Assembly (NCBI GenBank): GCA_903772945.1
Contig: CAICTM010000280.1
Location: forward strand, 1 to 64,000
DNA: 64,000 nucleotides
Direction: 5' to 3'
Source: Seminavis robusta
Taxonomy: Eukaryota; Bacillariophyta; Bacillariophyceae; Naviculales; Naviculaceae
The notes below the pieces were generated by a model. That model ran no database searches, was not told the DNA's origin, and worked only from the letters and a program-made list of their open reading frames with translations. Each line of letters begins with the position of its first letter. Position 1 is the stretch's first letter. Both the position numbers and the translations under genes were made by a program. Below are positions 19,763 through 30,253 of this stretch, piece after piece.

Positions 19763-20084
19763 GGTGTCGATATTATATTATAACTTCAGTTAGATCTAGT
19801 GGTTAATGATCAAGTAAGTTGTGAAGAAGTGCTCTATGGATGGTTCGGACAAGTGCAAAAGATCCAAAGATCGCGCCAAAGCGCAAAAATATTTTAATTC
19901 GATTTTTTATTAAAGCAAATCCGAAAGTAGCTAGTGGGCATTTTGAATATCTTTTTTCTACCACAATAGAGGGGCCATCAAAAAATGAGGCACGAGACCA
20001 CTGTGCAACCTTGAAGAGGGCGATGAATAGACTTGCTTGCTATTGGTATTGGTACGGTATGATGAACAAAGGAGTCTAATAAGC

Positions 20085-21707
20085 ATGGTGTTTACAAGAA
20101 CTGGCTACAGCAGTCCAGTCGGGCTTCTGTTCCTTCTTGTCGCCTCATGCACACTGTTTCGAGCGGAATCCTTTCGACCTCCACAACAACCAAGTTCCCA
20201 TCATCATCCACCAATAAGAACAAGAAGAATACCTCTCTGGACAGACACCAGCTCGTCAATATTTCAAAAACCATCGACTCGACTTGGAAATCGGCATCCA
20301 TACATGTACTCTGATGAGCAGCAACATGTATGCATGATGATGATGCATCCCCACCAAGAGTTTGCTGCCGCTTCCACAGTACTAGTCACATCATCTTTAG
20401 CAGGTTGCTGGTCCGAGAGACGATTCCCCAATACAGGCACTCTAGTCACAATCGCTCTGGCAGCTCTCTGCTCCAATCTATCCTTGGCGCCTCCCGCGCA
20501 TTTTCTCTACGATCTTTGCTGGACCACCTTTCTTCCTGCTTCGCTCGTTTTTCTCCTGATTTCATTTCATAATAACAATAAAAACAACAATCAACAACGA
20601 CAAGGCAACAACGCAACAATATCCCGTGACAACGGTTCCTCTTGTTCCCAGAAAGAAGTCATTCGAGCCGTCTCGGTTCCTTTTCTAATGTCATGCCTCG
20701 GGTCCATCATAGGATGTGTCTTGTCCTTTCTGGTCTGTCAAAAGTTCCCACGGCTCTGGTTGAATCCTTCGCAAGCCGCATTTGCTTCCAGCTGCCTGTG
20801 TGCCTCCTTTATTGGGGGCACGGTCAATTTCTTTGGGGTGGCCAAAATCATTACCAGTAGGGAAGCCACAACAACATTGGTGAGCTCCATGGCAACAGCG
20901 GATACCTTGGTCATGGCACTCTACTTTTCAGGACTCTCGTTGGCACTACAGTCCAAGCGTTTGACAAAGCTGTTTGGGGGGTCATCGCTAGCAGCAGAAG
21001 CTCCCATTATTGAGACGGACCCAGTTCTGCTGAACCATGGGCTCCAAGGAGACGAGGTTGACGCAAAAGCAGCTGTATCATCTCGAGCAACAATCCTCCA
21101 AACCTCTCTGGCAGGTGCGCTGGCAACCACCATTGCCCTTGCTATCGTCAAACTTTCTTCTCAATTTGAACGACTCGTGGCACCAATATTGCCGGGGGCG
21201 GCATGCCTTGCCATTGCACTAGTATCCCCGGCGGTCCAATCCATCCTTTCTTCTTGGTCGTCTTCTGATCATGGCAACAACAACAACAATCAGCACTCTC
21301 TACTGGCAAGCCAGATCCAACACGTGTCACGGTACCTTTCCGAGTTTTGCCTGCAGTTACTCTTTGCTTCCATTGGCACATCCTGCCACATGGGACGAGT
21401 CCTCTTGCAGGGCTCCAAGTGTGTCTGGTTCTCCGTGCTGGCTCTGTCGGTGCACATGGTGGTTGCCTTTCTAGGTTCCCTCGTGGCCAAGAAATGGTTC
21501 CAATGGCCATTGTTCCTGGAAGATGTTCTCATTGCTTCCAATGCGGCTGTTGGGGGACCTGCAACCGCCGCAGCCTTTGCCGGTCGAATAAACAGTCCTC
21601 GGCAACGTGGGTTGACCATGGCTGCCACCGTTTGGGGAATCACTGGATATGCCGTTGGGACGACCATTGGGGTGCTCTTGTACAACGGACTGAAACAATT
21701 GTTGTGA
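20085..21707 (+). CDS. DUF819 family multi-pass membrane protein, possibly plastid-targeted
   Basis: The ATG at 20085 starts with a hydrophobic signal (GLLFLLVASCTLFRA) followed by ESFRPPQQ. The Ser-Phe junction resembles the diatom plastid-import cleavage site, but is not the classic AFAP. About 100 residues later come some ten hydrophobic segments. Late family-like blocks include ASSCLCASFIGGTVNFFGVA, MATADTLVMALYF, LQLLFASIGTSCHMGRVL and ASNAAVGGPATAAAFAGR. DUF819 proteins occur in bacteria, plants and algae; their substrate is not established, so only a membrane transport or carrier role is suggested. Product 540 residues, no introns. A longer frame starts at 20037, but its extra residues look untranslated. 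A low-complexity Asn/Gln loop (FHNNNKNNNQQRQGNN) separates two helices. Confidence 0.8.
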   Translation: MVFTRTGYSSPVGLLFLLVASCTLFRAESFRPPQQPSSHHHPPIRTRRIPLWTDTSSSIFQKPSTRLGNRHPYMYSDEQQHVCMMMMHPHQEFAAASTVLVTSSLAGCWSERRFPNTGTLVTIALAALCSNLSLAPPAHFLYDLCWTTFLPASLVFLLISFHNNNKNNNQQRQGNNATISRDNGSSCSQKEVIRAVSVPFLMSCLGSIIGCVLSFLVCQKFPRLWLNPSQAAFASSCLCASFIGGTVNFFGVAKIITSREATTTLVSSMATADTLVMALYFSGLSLALQSKRLTKLFGGSSLAAEAPIIETDPVLLNHGLQGDEVDAKAAVSSRATILQTSLAGALATTIALAIVKLSSQFERLVAPILPGAACLAIALVSPAVQSILSSWSSSDHGNNNNNQHSLLASQIQHVSRYLSEFCLQLLFASIGTSCHMGRVLLQGSKCVWFSVLALSVHMVVAFLGSLVAKKWFQWPLFLEDVLIASNAAVGGPATAAAFAGRINSPRQRGLTMAATVWGITGYAVGTTIGVLLYNGLKQLL

Positions 21708-22167
21708 TTTCTTCTTGAATGGCACTCCACACAGCCATCGGACCCTTTGGTCAACCTGGCAAGCCCCATTGTGTCCAGCAAGTGCGGAGTAAGCTAGAAT
21801 GGGACGTCTTTAATGTCTTCCGGTTTGGGTCGGAGTGCCCACTTTCTGGATCAGCTTTGTCTTGATTGGTCGGTAAAGGCAGCGGCGGTGAAAACCGTGG
21901 TCAAAACGAGAATAGCTTGCAGACAGGACGGCTTCATACCCAGCAACCACAGCATCCATTCCGGCCCAGCCGCGGGACAGATTAGGGCCGTGTTCGGTGC
22001 TGAGGCGACCAGTGTCAGGTAATTTGCACAACAGAAAGTTACTACATGTAACTAAGTCAGCGGTGGAGCTTCTCTTTTAAAAAGGTTGGCAGCGAAACGA
22101 AGGAACTACTATGAAACTGCGATGGTAATCATCTGTTACCGGTCCTACGGTGTTCATTGTGTTTTGT
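21708..22167. other. Intergenic region between convergent genes
   Basis: The stretch lies between the stop of the DUF819 gene and the stop of the J-domain gene. Apart from the repeat at 21957-22038, I see nothing coding. Confidence 0.5.
21957..22038 (+). repeat. Dispersed repeat, copy B
   Basis: The second copy of the block at 18202-18283, 3.75 kb away and in the same orientation. CATTCCGGCCCAGC and TTTGCACAACAG are the best-kept parts. Confidence 0.7.
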
Positions 22168-23190
22168 CTAGTCTTCGCTCTTGCTCTCCTTGACATAAAT
22201 CCACCCCACTGGGAATGCATTTGCTTCTTCGCCATCCTTGTGCTTGGCAGCGAATTCCCAAAAGATTTGAGCCACTTCCAGGTCTTTCTCTCGAAATCGC
22301 TTCATCTCTTCCAGTTCCAAACGGTGGGCGGATAGATATTCGTTCAGTAGTTCTGCGACCTTGCGATTGTCGGCCTCCCAAGCCATTTGCTTTCGAAGTT
22401 TGGCAATGTGATCGGCAGTTTCCTTCTCAGCTCTTGCAGCAGCTTCAGCAGCTTGCTTTCTCTGGGCTTCTTGCTCCTCCCATACTCGCTTGGCGGCCGC
22501 TTGTGCTCGTCGTGCTCGTTCTTCCTCGGCCTTTCTTTGCCGTTCCTCCGCTTGTTTTCGTCGTGCTTGTTCGGCTTGTTCCTTGCGTCGTGCTTCTTGC
22601 TGTGCTCGTTCGGCTTGCTTTCGTCGGGCTTCGGCTTGTTGTTCTCGTTCGGCTTGCTGCTTTCGTCGTGCTTCTTCGGCTTGTTGTTCAGCTTGTCGTT
22701 CCTGAGCCCGTTGACGATCTTGCTCTTGCTTGCGAAACATTTCCCGCATCATTTCCTGCTCAGTCTTCATACGGGTGGTTTCGGTGGCGTGCTTTTTGAC
22801 GAGACGGTCCATTTCTTGCTGGTGCTGTTGGGCGAGTCGCGTCACTTCGTCCTGTTGTTGCTTGGATAGATTGTCGCGGGCTTGTTGGAACAGTTGTTCG
22901 GCCTTTTGCAGTGCGGATTGTCGTGGTCGAGTTTGGAACTGTTTATCGTAGCGTGCCTTTAACGTCGGGTCCTTGAGTATTTCGTAGGCTCCTTTGATGT
23001 GATTAAATGTATCTTCGGATCCAGCGCCAATCTTATCGGGATGAAACTTTTTGGCTAGCGAACGGTAGGCTGTTGTAATGTCCTTACGTGAGGCTCCTGG
23101 CGATACGCCCAAAATGTCGTAGAGGTCCTGTGAGAAGAGCTCTGCTTCTTCCTTGGTCAGTTTGGGAAGACGATGACGACGATCCGACAT
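22168..23190 (-). CDS. J-domain (DnaJ/Hsp40-like) coiled-coil protein
   Basis: A 340-residue single-exon protein. Residues ~22-85 form a J domain: DLYDILGVSPGASRKDITTA, then a helix ending KKFHPDKIG with the HPD tripeptide needed to stimulate Hsp70 ATPase, then YEILKDPTLKARYDKQF. From ~95 to ~290 it is a nearly uninterrupted, highly charged helix built of repeated ARRKQAE/AEEQ-type heptads, probably a long coiled coil or single alpha-helix. A short C-terminal domain (AQIFWEFAAKHKDGEEANAF, then VGWIYVKESKSED) closes it. There is no Gly/Phe region or zinc finger, so it is a class C J protein. No signal peptide: probably cytosolic or nuclear. The Hsp70 partner cannot be told. The strong Arg/Lys/Glu/Ala bias leaves long open frames on the other strand, which I take to be shadows. 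Confidence 0.9.
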   Translation of the reverse strand: MSDRRHRLPKLTKEEAELFSQDLYDILGVSPGASRKDITTAYRSLAKKFHPDKIGAGSEDTFNHIKGAYEILKDPTLKARYDKQFQTRPRQSALQKAEQLFQQARDNLSKQQQDEVTRLAQQHQQEMDRLVKKHATETTRMKTEQEMMREMFRKQEQDRQRAQERQAEQQAEEARRKQQAEREQQAEARRKQAERAQQEARRKEQAEQARRKQAEERQRKAEEERARRAQAAAKRVWEEQEAQRKQAAEAAARAEKETADHIAKLRKQMAWEADNRKVAELLNEYLSAHRLELEEMKRFREKDLEVAQIFWEFAAKHKDGEEANAFPVGWIYVKESKSED

Positions 23191-24065
23191 GGTTGATTGA
23201 TATTATAGCTAAGTACTGTATGATATCGATGACGATGAATGAGAGAACCAAAGAAACAGTGAATGCTCGAGGAAGTTGCGGACGCGACGGATGTCCAATG
23301 CTTCAAGGATGCTTCAACGATACGCAGATGATGGCTAGAGTGGGTTCCTCCTGGGATTTGGAGAGTGGCAAGGCGATATCTTCAGAGGCTTAAAAAGAGC
23401 ACACAGTGTATGATGTAACTTGCTGTTGACCTGAACGACAAGATGAAGGTAAAACCGTAATCACCGACAAAAACCTGAAGGCCTCGTTTTGAGTTTCTTT
23501 GAAAACTAAAACGGCCAGTTCAAAATGTGTTCGGGAGACGCTCGCCTCGTGCGCATCAGCTCTGTAGGCTCCTTTTCGAAACAGCAAAAGGACCGCCAAA
23601 CCAACTCCAACCCTCTCGCATTCCTTCCACCACAATGGGCAACAAATACCCAACACTAACACTACAGTAACAACGACGCCATCAACCTTAACCTTCAGTA
23701 CCATCAAGAACGCTTTGTTGGAAAGGTTAACTCGATCGAGGTAGGTGATACAATGGAGGTCGACAATGGGAGGAGCTGGGTTGTGGAAGAGGAGGATGAG
23801 TTTCACGCTCTACTAGTGATCTCTCGGTGGTGTTCGGTGCACTTTGGATCTTTTTCTCTGGCGCGGTGAAATGAACTGTCGCCTTTGTTGGTGATGTTTG
23901 TTGACGGATGTGCTGTGCATGCCAATGACGACATGACGACTCACTCCTTGTGCTGTTGGTTTCATCGTGACGGCACCAGTATCTTCTCTTGCTCCGGTTA
24001 GAGCACCAACGGAAGAAGTGGATACTCCATCAATCCATCAATCGTGAGAATTAGAAAAGTGCACC
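23191..24065. other. Intergenic region between divergent genes
   Basis: It should hold the promoters of the J-domain gene (-) and the helicase-associated-domain gene (+). A 138-codon minus frame at 23390-23806 has no domain and a noncoding-like composition; I do not call it. Confidence 0.5.
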
Positions 24066-26285
24066 ATGTCGGTTGTGGTACGAAGATCGAAACGAAAAGC
24101 CGCGGAAATGGGTGCTGATGACCTAGATGAGGATGTGGTGGAAGAGACGGTGGTTGCGCCTGATGAGGCCACTCCCATGAACCTGGAAGAGGGTGGAGAA
24201 TTTCCTCCTCCTGCGGAACCAGAAGGCGTCGTGGAGGCTCCTCCTCCTCCTCCCGAAGAGCACCAACCACCACCACCACATGAAGAAGTCGCAGCACCTA
24301 TGGAAGTAGTACCCGAAGGAGGAGTAGTGGAAGAAGTTCCGGTGGAGGAAGGTGGTCCTCCCGTTATCAAAAAGCCACGAAAGGATATTGCCGAAGCCGC
24401 TGCCAAATCCGAAGAAGAACCCACTACGACGACCACCGAAGAAGAAATTGCCAAAACCATGGTGGAAGCTCATGCCACCGCAGCCGCGGCCGCGGAAGAA
24501 GCCATGACGGTCAAACCACCCGCTGTAGCCAATGTTCCCATGGTACTAGTAGAAGAAGCCAATAATAAGGTAACCACCGAGAATGGGGAACCTTTGACCA
24601 TTGTGGATCAAAACAGAGTCCCGGCGGAGAGTGCCGAAGCCATGCACAATATGCAAGCCAAAGAAGCGGCAGCCATGGCCACGGAAACCATGGCAGCACC
24701 CGCACCACCGGTCGAACATCCACCTCCTCCTGAAGTGGCAGCTCCTTCCATTCCCATGGAGGCACCCAAACCACCGCCTCTCCCCAAACAAGAGGAAATG
24801 GGAATTTCCAACAATGCCATTGCCGCCGAAGCCGTGGCAGCCATGGGCAACATTCCTATACCCCCTCCTCCACCACCACAACAGCAACAGCAACCACAAC
24901 CAGATCACACTACGCCAATTTACAAAAAGGAACAGGAAGAATACGAGGAACCAGATGACGGATTGGAGATTCCAGAGGAAGAAGATAGTATTTGGAATGC
25001 TCGATTGTTGGATCTACTCCTCTACAAGGCCCAGTACCGTACGTTGCATGTACAGGCCACGTATGACCAGCCGTTGCATTCCTGGGTCGATGTCCAGCGT
25101 CGATTGTATCGTCGACACCGAAAAGATCCCAAATTGGTCAGTGCCGTGACACAGACTCGTCTCACGGCGTTGGATGCCATCAACTTTCCATTCACTCTTC
25201 GCGGTGCCGCCCATTGGGATCGGTACTATGCCAAGCTTCAGGAATTCAACAAAAAGCATGGTGCGTGTTGTGTGTGTCAACTGGACGATTATTATGTGAA
25301 TTCGATTCATCTTGCCTTGCCGGCACTAGTCAATCTCTCATTCATTTTCCTGATTGCTCGTGTCTTTCCCCATTTCCGAATTGAATCAGGCCATTGCTTG
25401 GTCCCCCGCTTGTGCGAGTTTGCGGGCCTTGGAGATTGGGTCATTGATCAGCGTCGTCAATACAAGTTGATGATGCAGGGAAAGCCGTCCGTATTGGATC
25501 CGGAGCGTCAACGCAAATTGGAAGAGGTAAGGATTGTTGCTGAAGATGGCTGAATGTTTATCCAAGAGTAGTTGCGATGTACGACTGCGGCTCACAGTTT
25601 TGGCTTTCCTAATATTATATAGCTTGGGTTTGTGTGGGTTGTTCGCAACCGTCCCGAATGGAACAATCGGTACCAGGAGCTGCTGCAATACCGTGAGAAA
25701 TATGGCGACACGGTGAGCAATTGAATTGTTGGTTGTGTACATGGATGGGCACATACATCTCACTTGATTTACCAATGAATGATTGCATTGCTCCTGTCAC
25801 TACAGAAAGTACCCCAGCACTACAAGGAAATCCCGGGACTGGGCAAGTGGGTGGCCAAGCAGCGAGAGCAGTACCGCCTTTTGTCGCAGGGCAAGCATTC
25901 CTTCTTGACACCCGATCGTCTTGAAAAGCTGAACGAGGCGGGCTTTGTATGGAGTGTCCGCAAAGATACCACGGACGAGTTGAAGGGCAAAAAGGCGCTC
26001 GTTGAAGCGGCCCTCAAGAAGGAAGTGGTGCCTACTATTCCGGTTATGGTCGAGGAGAAACCCAAGGAAGCAGTTCTCGTGGCGGTAGCTGCACCTGTTC
26101 CACCACCTCCTCCTGCCCTTGTTGGTACTGCACATCCTGGTGCTCCTAAACCGGCAGCAGAAGAGATGCCCGCTGCAGGAGGACACGTAGTCGTAGAGCA
26201 AGAACATGCGGCAGCACCAGTCCAAGAGGAAGTGAAGAAGGAGGATGTGGAGAAGAAGGACGAGCCACAGTCCGTTACCGTGTGA
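24066..26285 (+). CDS. Helicase-associated (HA) domain protein with Pro/Glu/Ala-rich arms
   Basis: Four exons: 24066-25260, 25390-25526, 25623-25712 and 25806-26285. Each GT-AG junction keeps phase and gives 633 residues. The first ~310 residues are low complexity (Glu, Pro, Ala; PPPPPEEHQPPPPHEE). The core is a series of HA-domain-like modules (PF03457): WDRYYAKLQEFNKKHGHCLV, LGDWVIDQRRQYKLMMQGK, WNNRYQELLQYREKYGDT and LGKWVAKQREQYRLLSQGKH. The last repeats the W-x(3)-QR-x-QY pattern of the second. The tail is again Glu/Pro/Val/Ala rich. HA modules are small helical, probably nucleic-acid-binding domains, greatly expanded in diatoms. N-terminal basic KRSKRKAAE suggests a nuclear protein. The role is unknown. 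Its stop is 175 bp from that of the next, convergent gene. Confidence 0.85.
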
Positions 26286-26460
26286 GGCGATCAAGCAAAG
26301 AAGTTGCCCGTTTTTGTTGTGTGATTAGAACAGAAAGACTTGAGATCTGCTGTAGAGCTACGGCACCAATGCATCCTGCATTTGTTTGTCATTTTGGTGC
26401 AGAATGAGAAAGAGAGAACGAAAACTCAGCGAATTAATACCGTAGAAGTAAACCCAGTCA

Positions 26461-27411
26461 CTACAATAATGCTGCCGTTTCCTTAATCTTGTCATACGTG
26501 TCCAAGAACTTGTCGTCTACCTCTCCAAGGGCTCCAGCAACGGCTGCTTGCGCCACAGCGTCAACCGACACGGGAGGTTTCAACGCAATCTTGATGAATC
26601 CTTCGGGAGCCACATTCATCAATGCCCGCAAGGGACCTGACGACAAGACTGCTTCCACAAAGGATCCATAAAATCCGGCAACACGCGGTGGATTGATTTT
26701 GAATTCGTCTCCTCCATGGATAAATGTTGGTTGAATAATTGTGTATAACGAGGCTGTGCTCTCAATGGTATCTTGGGAAAAGGATTTCCCCTCCAAATAG
26801 TCTTTCAAGAAATCAAAGTCTTGAGCAAATTCCTTGACTTCGGGTGCTACAGAAATGTAAACGAATCGATCCACTCCAGCTTTTTTGGCCGCTTGAACCG
26901 CATACCCCGTTCCGGCATTGATCGCTTTGTCATTGTCGGTTCCAATGGCACCAATGCAGGACACCACCGCCACGCTTCCCTTGGCTAACTTTTGAACCGT
27001 TTGTTGCATGGCAGTGGGATCTTGTTGTGTAAAATCCAGAGCTACCGTTCCGTCACGTCCATCCGTCGAAGTCGCCACCACGGTCACACCCAAACTTTCG
27101 AGTTGTTGCACCACTCGTGATCCAACAAATCCAGTGCCACCCAATACCAAAACTTTATTGCCCTTGTTGTTGTTGTTTGATGCTGCTAGCAATGTTGTGG
27201 GAAATAAACCGGTCACACCGGACACCACACCGTCCAACGCAGAAGCCACGGTCGATATAAAATCATCATTGTTGTTACCATCCTTGGCCGCCAGACTGCA
27301 GGACGGTCTGGATGAATGGACGCTGTAGGTGGTTGCAGCAGGGGCAAATGCTGCCGCTCGCGACAGCAAGCAGATGGAAGCAAGTTGGCAAATAATGATT
27401 GCAGACTTCAT
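26461..27411 (-). CDS. Plastid-targeted NAD(P)-binding (atypical SDR/NmrA-like) protein
   Basis: A 316-residue single-exon protein. Residues 1-25 are a hydrophobic ER signal (AIIICQLASICLLSRAAA) running straight into AAAFAPA, the AxAFAP site of diatom plastid preproteins; the Ser/Arg-rich stretch after it fits the transit peptide. The mature part opens with a Rossmann dinucleotide motif, VLVLGGTGFVGSRVVQQL, followed by VVSCIGAIG, a helix AGTGYAVQAAKKAGVDRFVYIS and the YLEGK segment expected near the active site. This is the build of atypical short-chain dehydrogenases related to plant plastid proteins annotated as NAD(P)-binding or complex I subunit-like. No substrate can be assigned. Location: plastid stroma or thylakoid surface, by inference from the presequence. 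Confidence 0.88.
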   Translation of the reverse strand: MKSAIIICQLASICLLSRAAAFAPAATTYSVHSSRPSCSLAAKDGNNNDDFISTVASALDGVVSGVTGLFPTTLLAASNNNNKGNKVLVLGGTGFVGSRVVQQLESLGVTVVATSTDGRDGTVALDFTQQDPTAMQQTVQKLAKGSVAVVSCIGAIGTDNDKAINAGTGYAVQAAKKAGVDRFVYISVAPEVKEFAQDFDFLKDYLEGKSFSQDTIESTASLYTIIQPTFIHGGDEFKINPPRVAGFYGSFVEAVLSSGPLRALMNVAPEGFIKIALKPPVSVDAVAQAAVAGALGEVDDKFLDTYDKIKETAALL

Positions 27412-28965
27412 CTTGTTTCCTTGGAATTGCTACTACTGTAATCAGCAAACTAACTTGGTCAAATCTTGATGGATGGTTCAGGTACTGACGGAAAGATCAG
27501 CACATCCTCGCATGCTGAGGCAACTCATTGTTTCGCTGCGCTTCCGCCACCATAGTTTCTCTTTCTCGCACACCTCATCATTCTCAGGAAGTTGGTAGGC
27601 ATATCATACATGCATCAGCACTACTACTAGACTAGCTAGCCAGAACCTTCGTGCGACCGAATGCTCACAGAGTATCGTCCGAAGATGGACGTGCGTACAC
27701 CCCCTGCGAATGCGTCAATGATGGATGCTTCAATTAATTCTATGCGGAAGGTCGATGCGTACTAGTACTTGATTATTGATGGTGTTGGTTTCCCGGAATG
27801 AGTCAGTCACAGCCACAAAGCATGACGTCAGTCATCAAAAGTTGCCGTTGGGAAATAAATTTGGCTGTTGTCTGTTGTTGGTTCCGGACATGTACCGTAC
27901 AGTCGTATGCATACTAGCTAGCTAGCTAGTACGTGTTGCAAGCTGCCAGATACATGGTACGGTATGTAGACTGCTGCTGTACGACGTAGGAGCCGGCTTT
28001 GAAGAAACTGAAAGCTCGTACGGTAATACCGCTATCTGGCAGCCATGGCCAGAGCTACAGTATTTGCCTGTAATCAAGCTAGCTAGCTACCGTAGTAGTC
28101 AAGAGTAGCAGATACCCGCATGCTTTCTAACTGTTAGCTAGCTAGAGAAAACCTCCCAGCTCTAAAGTCTCCTCACCTCATTTACTGGTACATGTAGTAG
28201 TCTACTGTAGTCCATGGATACTACTTACCCGAATACTAGATTGAAAAAGCCCTCCACTCACAGCCATGTCCCTATTGAATTCATTCCATTGCAAAAATAC
28301 AAAAAGAGACGAATCTCGTCTCGCCTGACGATTTCCCTCATTTATGACTTTTGATACTCTGTTGATAGTGACGATTGATGTCTGTTTTGTGGACGACAGA
28401 GCCATCTGCCGCTTCTCATTGGTCCAACTGTTGCTGCCAACCATCCACTCATTCATTCATTCATGCTTTGTCGTAGCCGTACGTAGGTGAAAGTACGACG
28501 CGATGCGCGCTCACCACGTCGCATTGGTGTGCTTTGCTTTCTCATTCATCCAGTGTTGGTTGAAGTGAAGCAAAGAAGGTGGCAAGCCAAGCGAACGCCG
28601 ACGGAGCGAAACAGGAAGATTCAGCCTCAAGTTGATGTGTGCCGATGAATCGAATCAAAGTGTGAAGTGAGAAACGATTCGACCTAACGCGTCCAGCTCA
28701 ATATAACCACCTGCATCAGCGCCGTTGCTACCCTCATCCATCATTCATCTCCAACATCCACAGCAGCAGCAACAGCAGCAAGACACCCATCACTTTATAG
28801 ATAGAAAGAAAGAAAGAGATTGAAAGAGCCACTAGAGCTAGACTCTACAGTATACCACTCACTCCACTCCACCCCACTCCACCAAGGCACGATACAACTA
28901 CCTGCCATACAGTACACACACCATTGCTTGTCATTTTATTGGATATACATACATATATATAGATC
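27412..28965. other. Long intergenic region rich in CTAGCTAG and TACCGTAC motifs
   Basis: I see no gene in 1.5 kb. CTAGCTAGCTAG runs at about 27910-27928 and 28078-28088 and near 28137-28144. Palindromic GTACGGTA-like motifs recur. A purine run (GAAAGAAAGAAAGAG) lies at 28804-28818, and a C/A/T-rich leader leads to the gene at 28966. It probably holds the long 5' flank of that gene and the promoter of the gene at 27411 (-). Confidence 0.5.
28941..28962 (+). promoter_or_regulatory. TATA-like alternating TA stretch
   Basis: GATATACATACATATATATAG sits directly before the ATG at 28966. It looks like a TATA element but would leave almost no 5' leader, so it may be just AT-rich leader sequence. 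Confidence 0.25.
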
Positions 28966-29589
28966 ATGACAACCACAGCTGCTTCCCCTACCGACACGCC
29001 GTTGTCGGACTACTTTAGCAACATGGACTCCCCGTTGGGGGGAGATCCCTTTGCCGCGTGGGATGCCGACTTGCACCCTTCAGAATATGGCGATCAGTCG
29101 GGCTTTTGCGCATCCCATGCATCCTTCAGTGACGATGACGACGATGACGATGATGCACACTCCCTGTCCAGCCATGAAGATGATGATGACGATGACTGGA
29201 ACATTGTCTACGCTGCCTCCTTTACCGTCGTGGCATCTGCTCAAAATGGCGGTTGCTGTAGTACTACTACCACCAAACGACGCTCCAGTTTGACCGCCAT
29301 GACGAGCAGTACCACCAGTTCCACCACCCTCAGTAGTTCGACTTCGACCGACTGTATGCCGGCTGCCATGACCCGTCGCGACTCCAAAGTACGCTTTAGC
29401 GAACAACCACCGCAAGTCAACTGCTACGAAACCTGCAGTCGCGATCAACATTCGGATCTGTGGTTTAGTGTGCATGAATTGCAAAAGAACATTTGCGAAC
29501 TGCGATTGGAATCCAACAATAACAACAACAACAATAGCAGCAGCAAGCCATTGGCAACCACAGCTCCTACTCGATCTCGATCGGCATGA
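28966..29589 (+). CDS. Hypothetical acidic/Ser-rich protein with a KVRF motif
   Basis: A 207-residue single-exon protein, probably intrinsically disordered. It has acidic runs (FSDDDDDDDDAHSL, HEDDDDDDWNIVY), a Thr/Ser-rich stretch and a poly-Asn tract near the C-terminus. The most ordered part is RRDSKVRFSEQPPQVNCYET, near residues 137-156, followed by DLWFSVHELQKNICELRLE. SKVRFSE fits the RVxF docking motif by which many disordered proteins bind protein phosphatase 1; this is an inference from a short motif. No signal peptide or membrane segment. Codon use and the intact frame through the structured part support a real gene. The family is not recognised. Confidence 0.65.
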   Translation: MTTTAASPTDTPLSDYFSNMDSPLGGDPFAAWDADLHPSEYGDQSGFCASHASFSDDDDDDDDAHSLSSHEDDDDDDWNIVYAASFTVVASAQNGGCCSTTTTKRRSSLTAMTSSTTSSTTLSSSTSTDCMPAAMTRRDSKVRFSEQPPQVNCYETCSRDQHSDLWFSVHELQKNICELRLESNNNNNNNSSSKPLATTAPTRSRSA

Positions 29590-30253
29590 TGATGATGAGT
29601 GAGTGAGTGAGTAGGAGCTACTAGCTAGGGTTTTGGTTTTAGAGTAGACAGAAGAAAAAAGAGACACAGAGGTTTAGAGCACAACAATGCATACATCATT
29701 ATCATTTATACTATCATAATAATGTAATCAAGGGAAGTTTATGTGTTTGTCAATTAATAATAATATCAGTATCTCTTCTTGTCTTTATATAGCATAGATC
29801 CTTCCATAATACGTACAGTAGCCAGCCAGCCAGCTACTAGGTACCGGTAGCATCCCTCAGGATGTTGCTTTGCAGTGCTTGTATGGCAATACTTGCATGG
29901 AAGGGCTCATTTATTGGCCTACATACAACATGAGCTCCATCTGTAGTCTACTGTCCCGCTCAACTTGCCATCATCGTCCCTCTCCTTCCATCTATGGGTT
30001 GTATTGTATCTGTATAGTGCCCAGTTGGTGGTGAGTCTGCTACATGAATGAATGAATGAATGAATGAACCTATGTATATATAGTTTTTACGGGCTGACTT
30101 GGCTACGGTAGCGATCTTCTGGTTGCGTGCAGGAAGCGCGTTTGTCAAGATTGTTCAAAAGGCTAGCCAGCTAGTAGGACAATCCCACCTCCGTAACGCA
30201 AGCAAGAGCAATGCATCCATTTGGCTGCAATCATACATGGGCGGTGGTCTCGC
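29590..30253. other. Intergenic region with microsatellite
   Basis: Holds a GAGTGAGTGAG run just after the stop, an AT-rich stretch, CCAGCCAGCCAG at about 29822-29833, and (ATGA)6 at 30044-30068. No gene seen. Confidence 0.5.
30044..30068 (+). repeat. (ATGA)6 microsatellite
   Basis: Six perfect ATGA units plus one base. Confidence 0.95.

Noticed and set aside
22215-22869. Leu/Cys-rich plus-strand frames opposite the J-domain gene
   Set aside because: They arise from the repeated Arg/Lys/Glu/Ala codons of the coiled coil on the other strand.
23390-23806. 138-codon minus-strand frame
   Set aside because: No motif or initiation context, and it sits in a promoter region between divergent genes.
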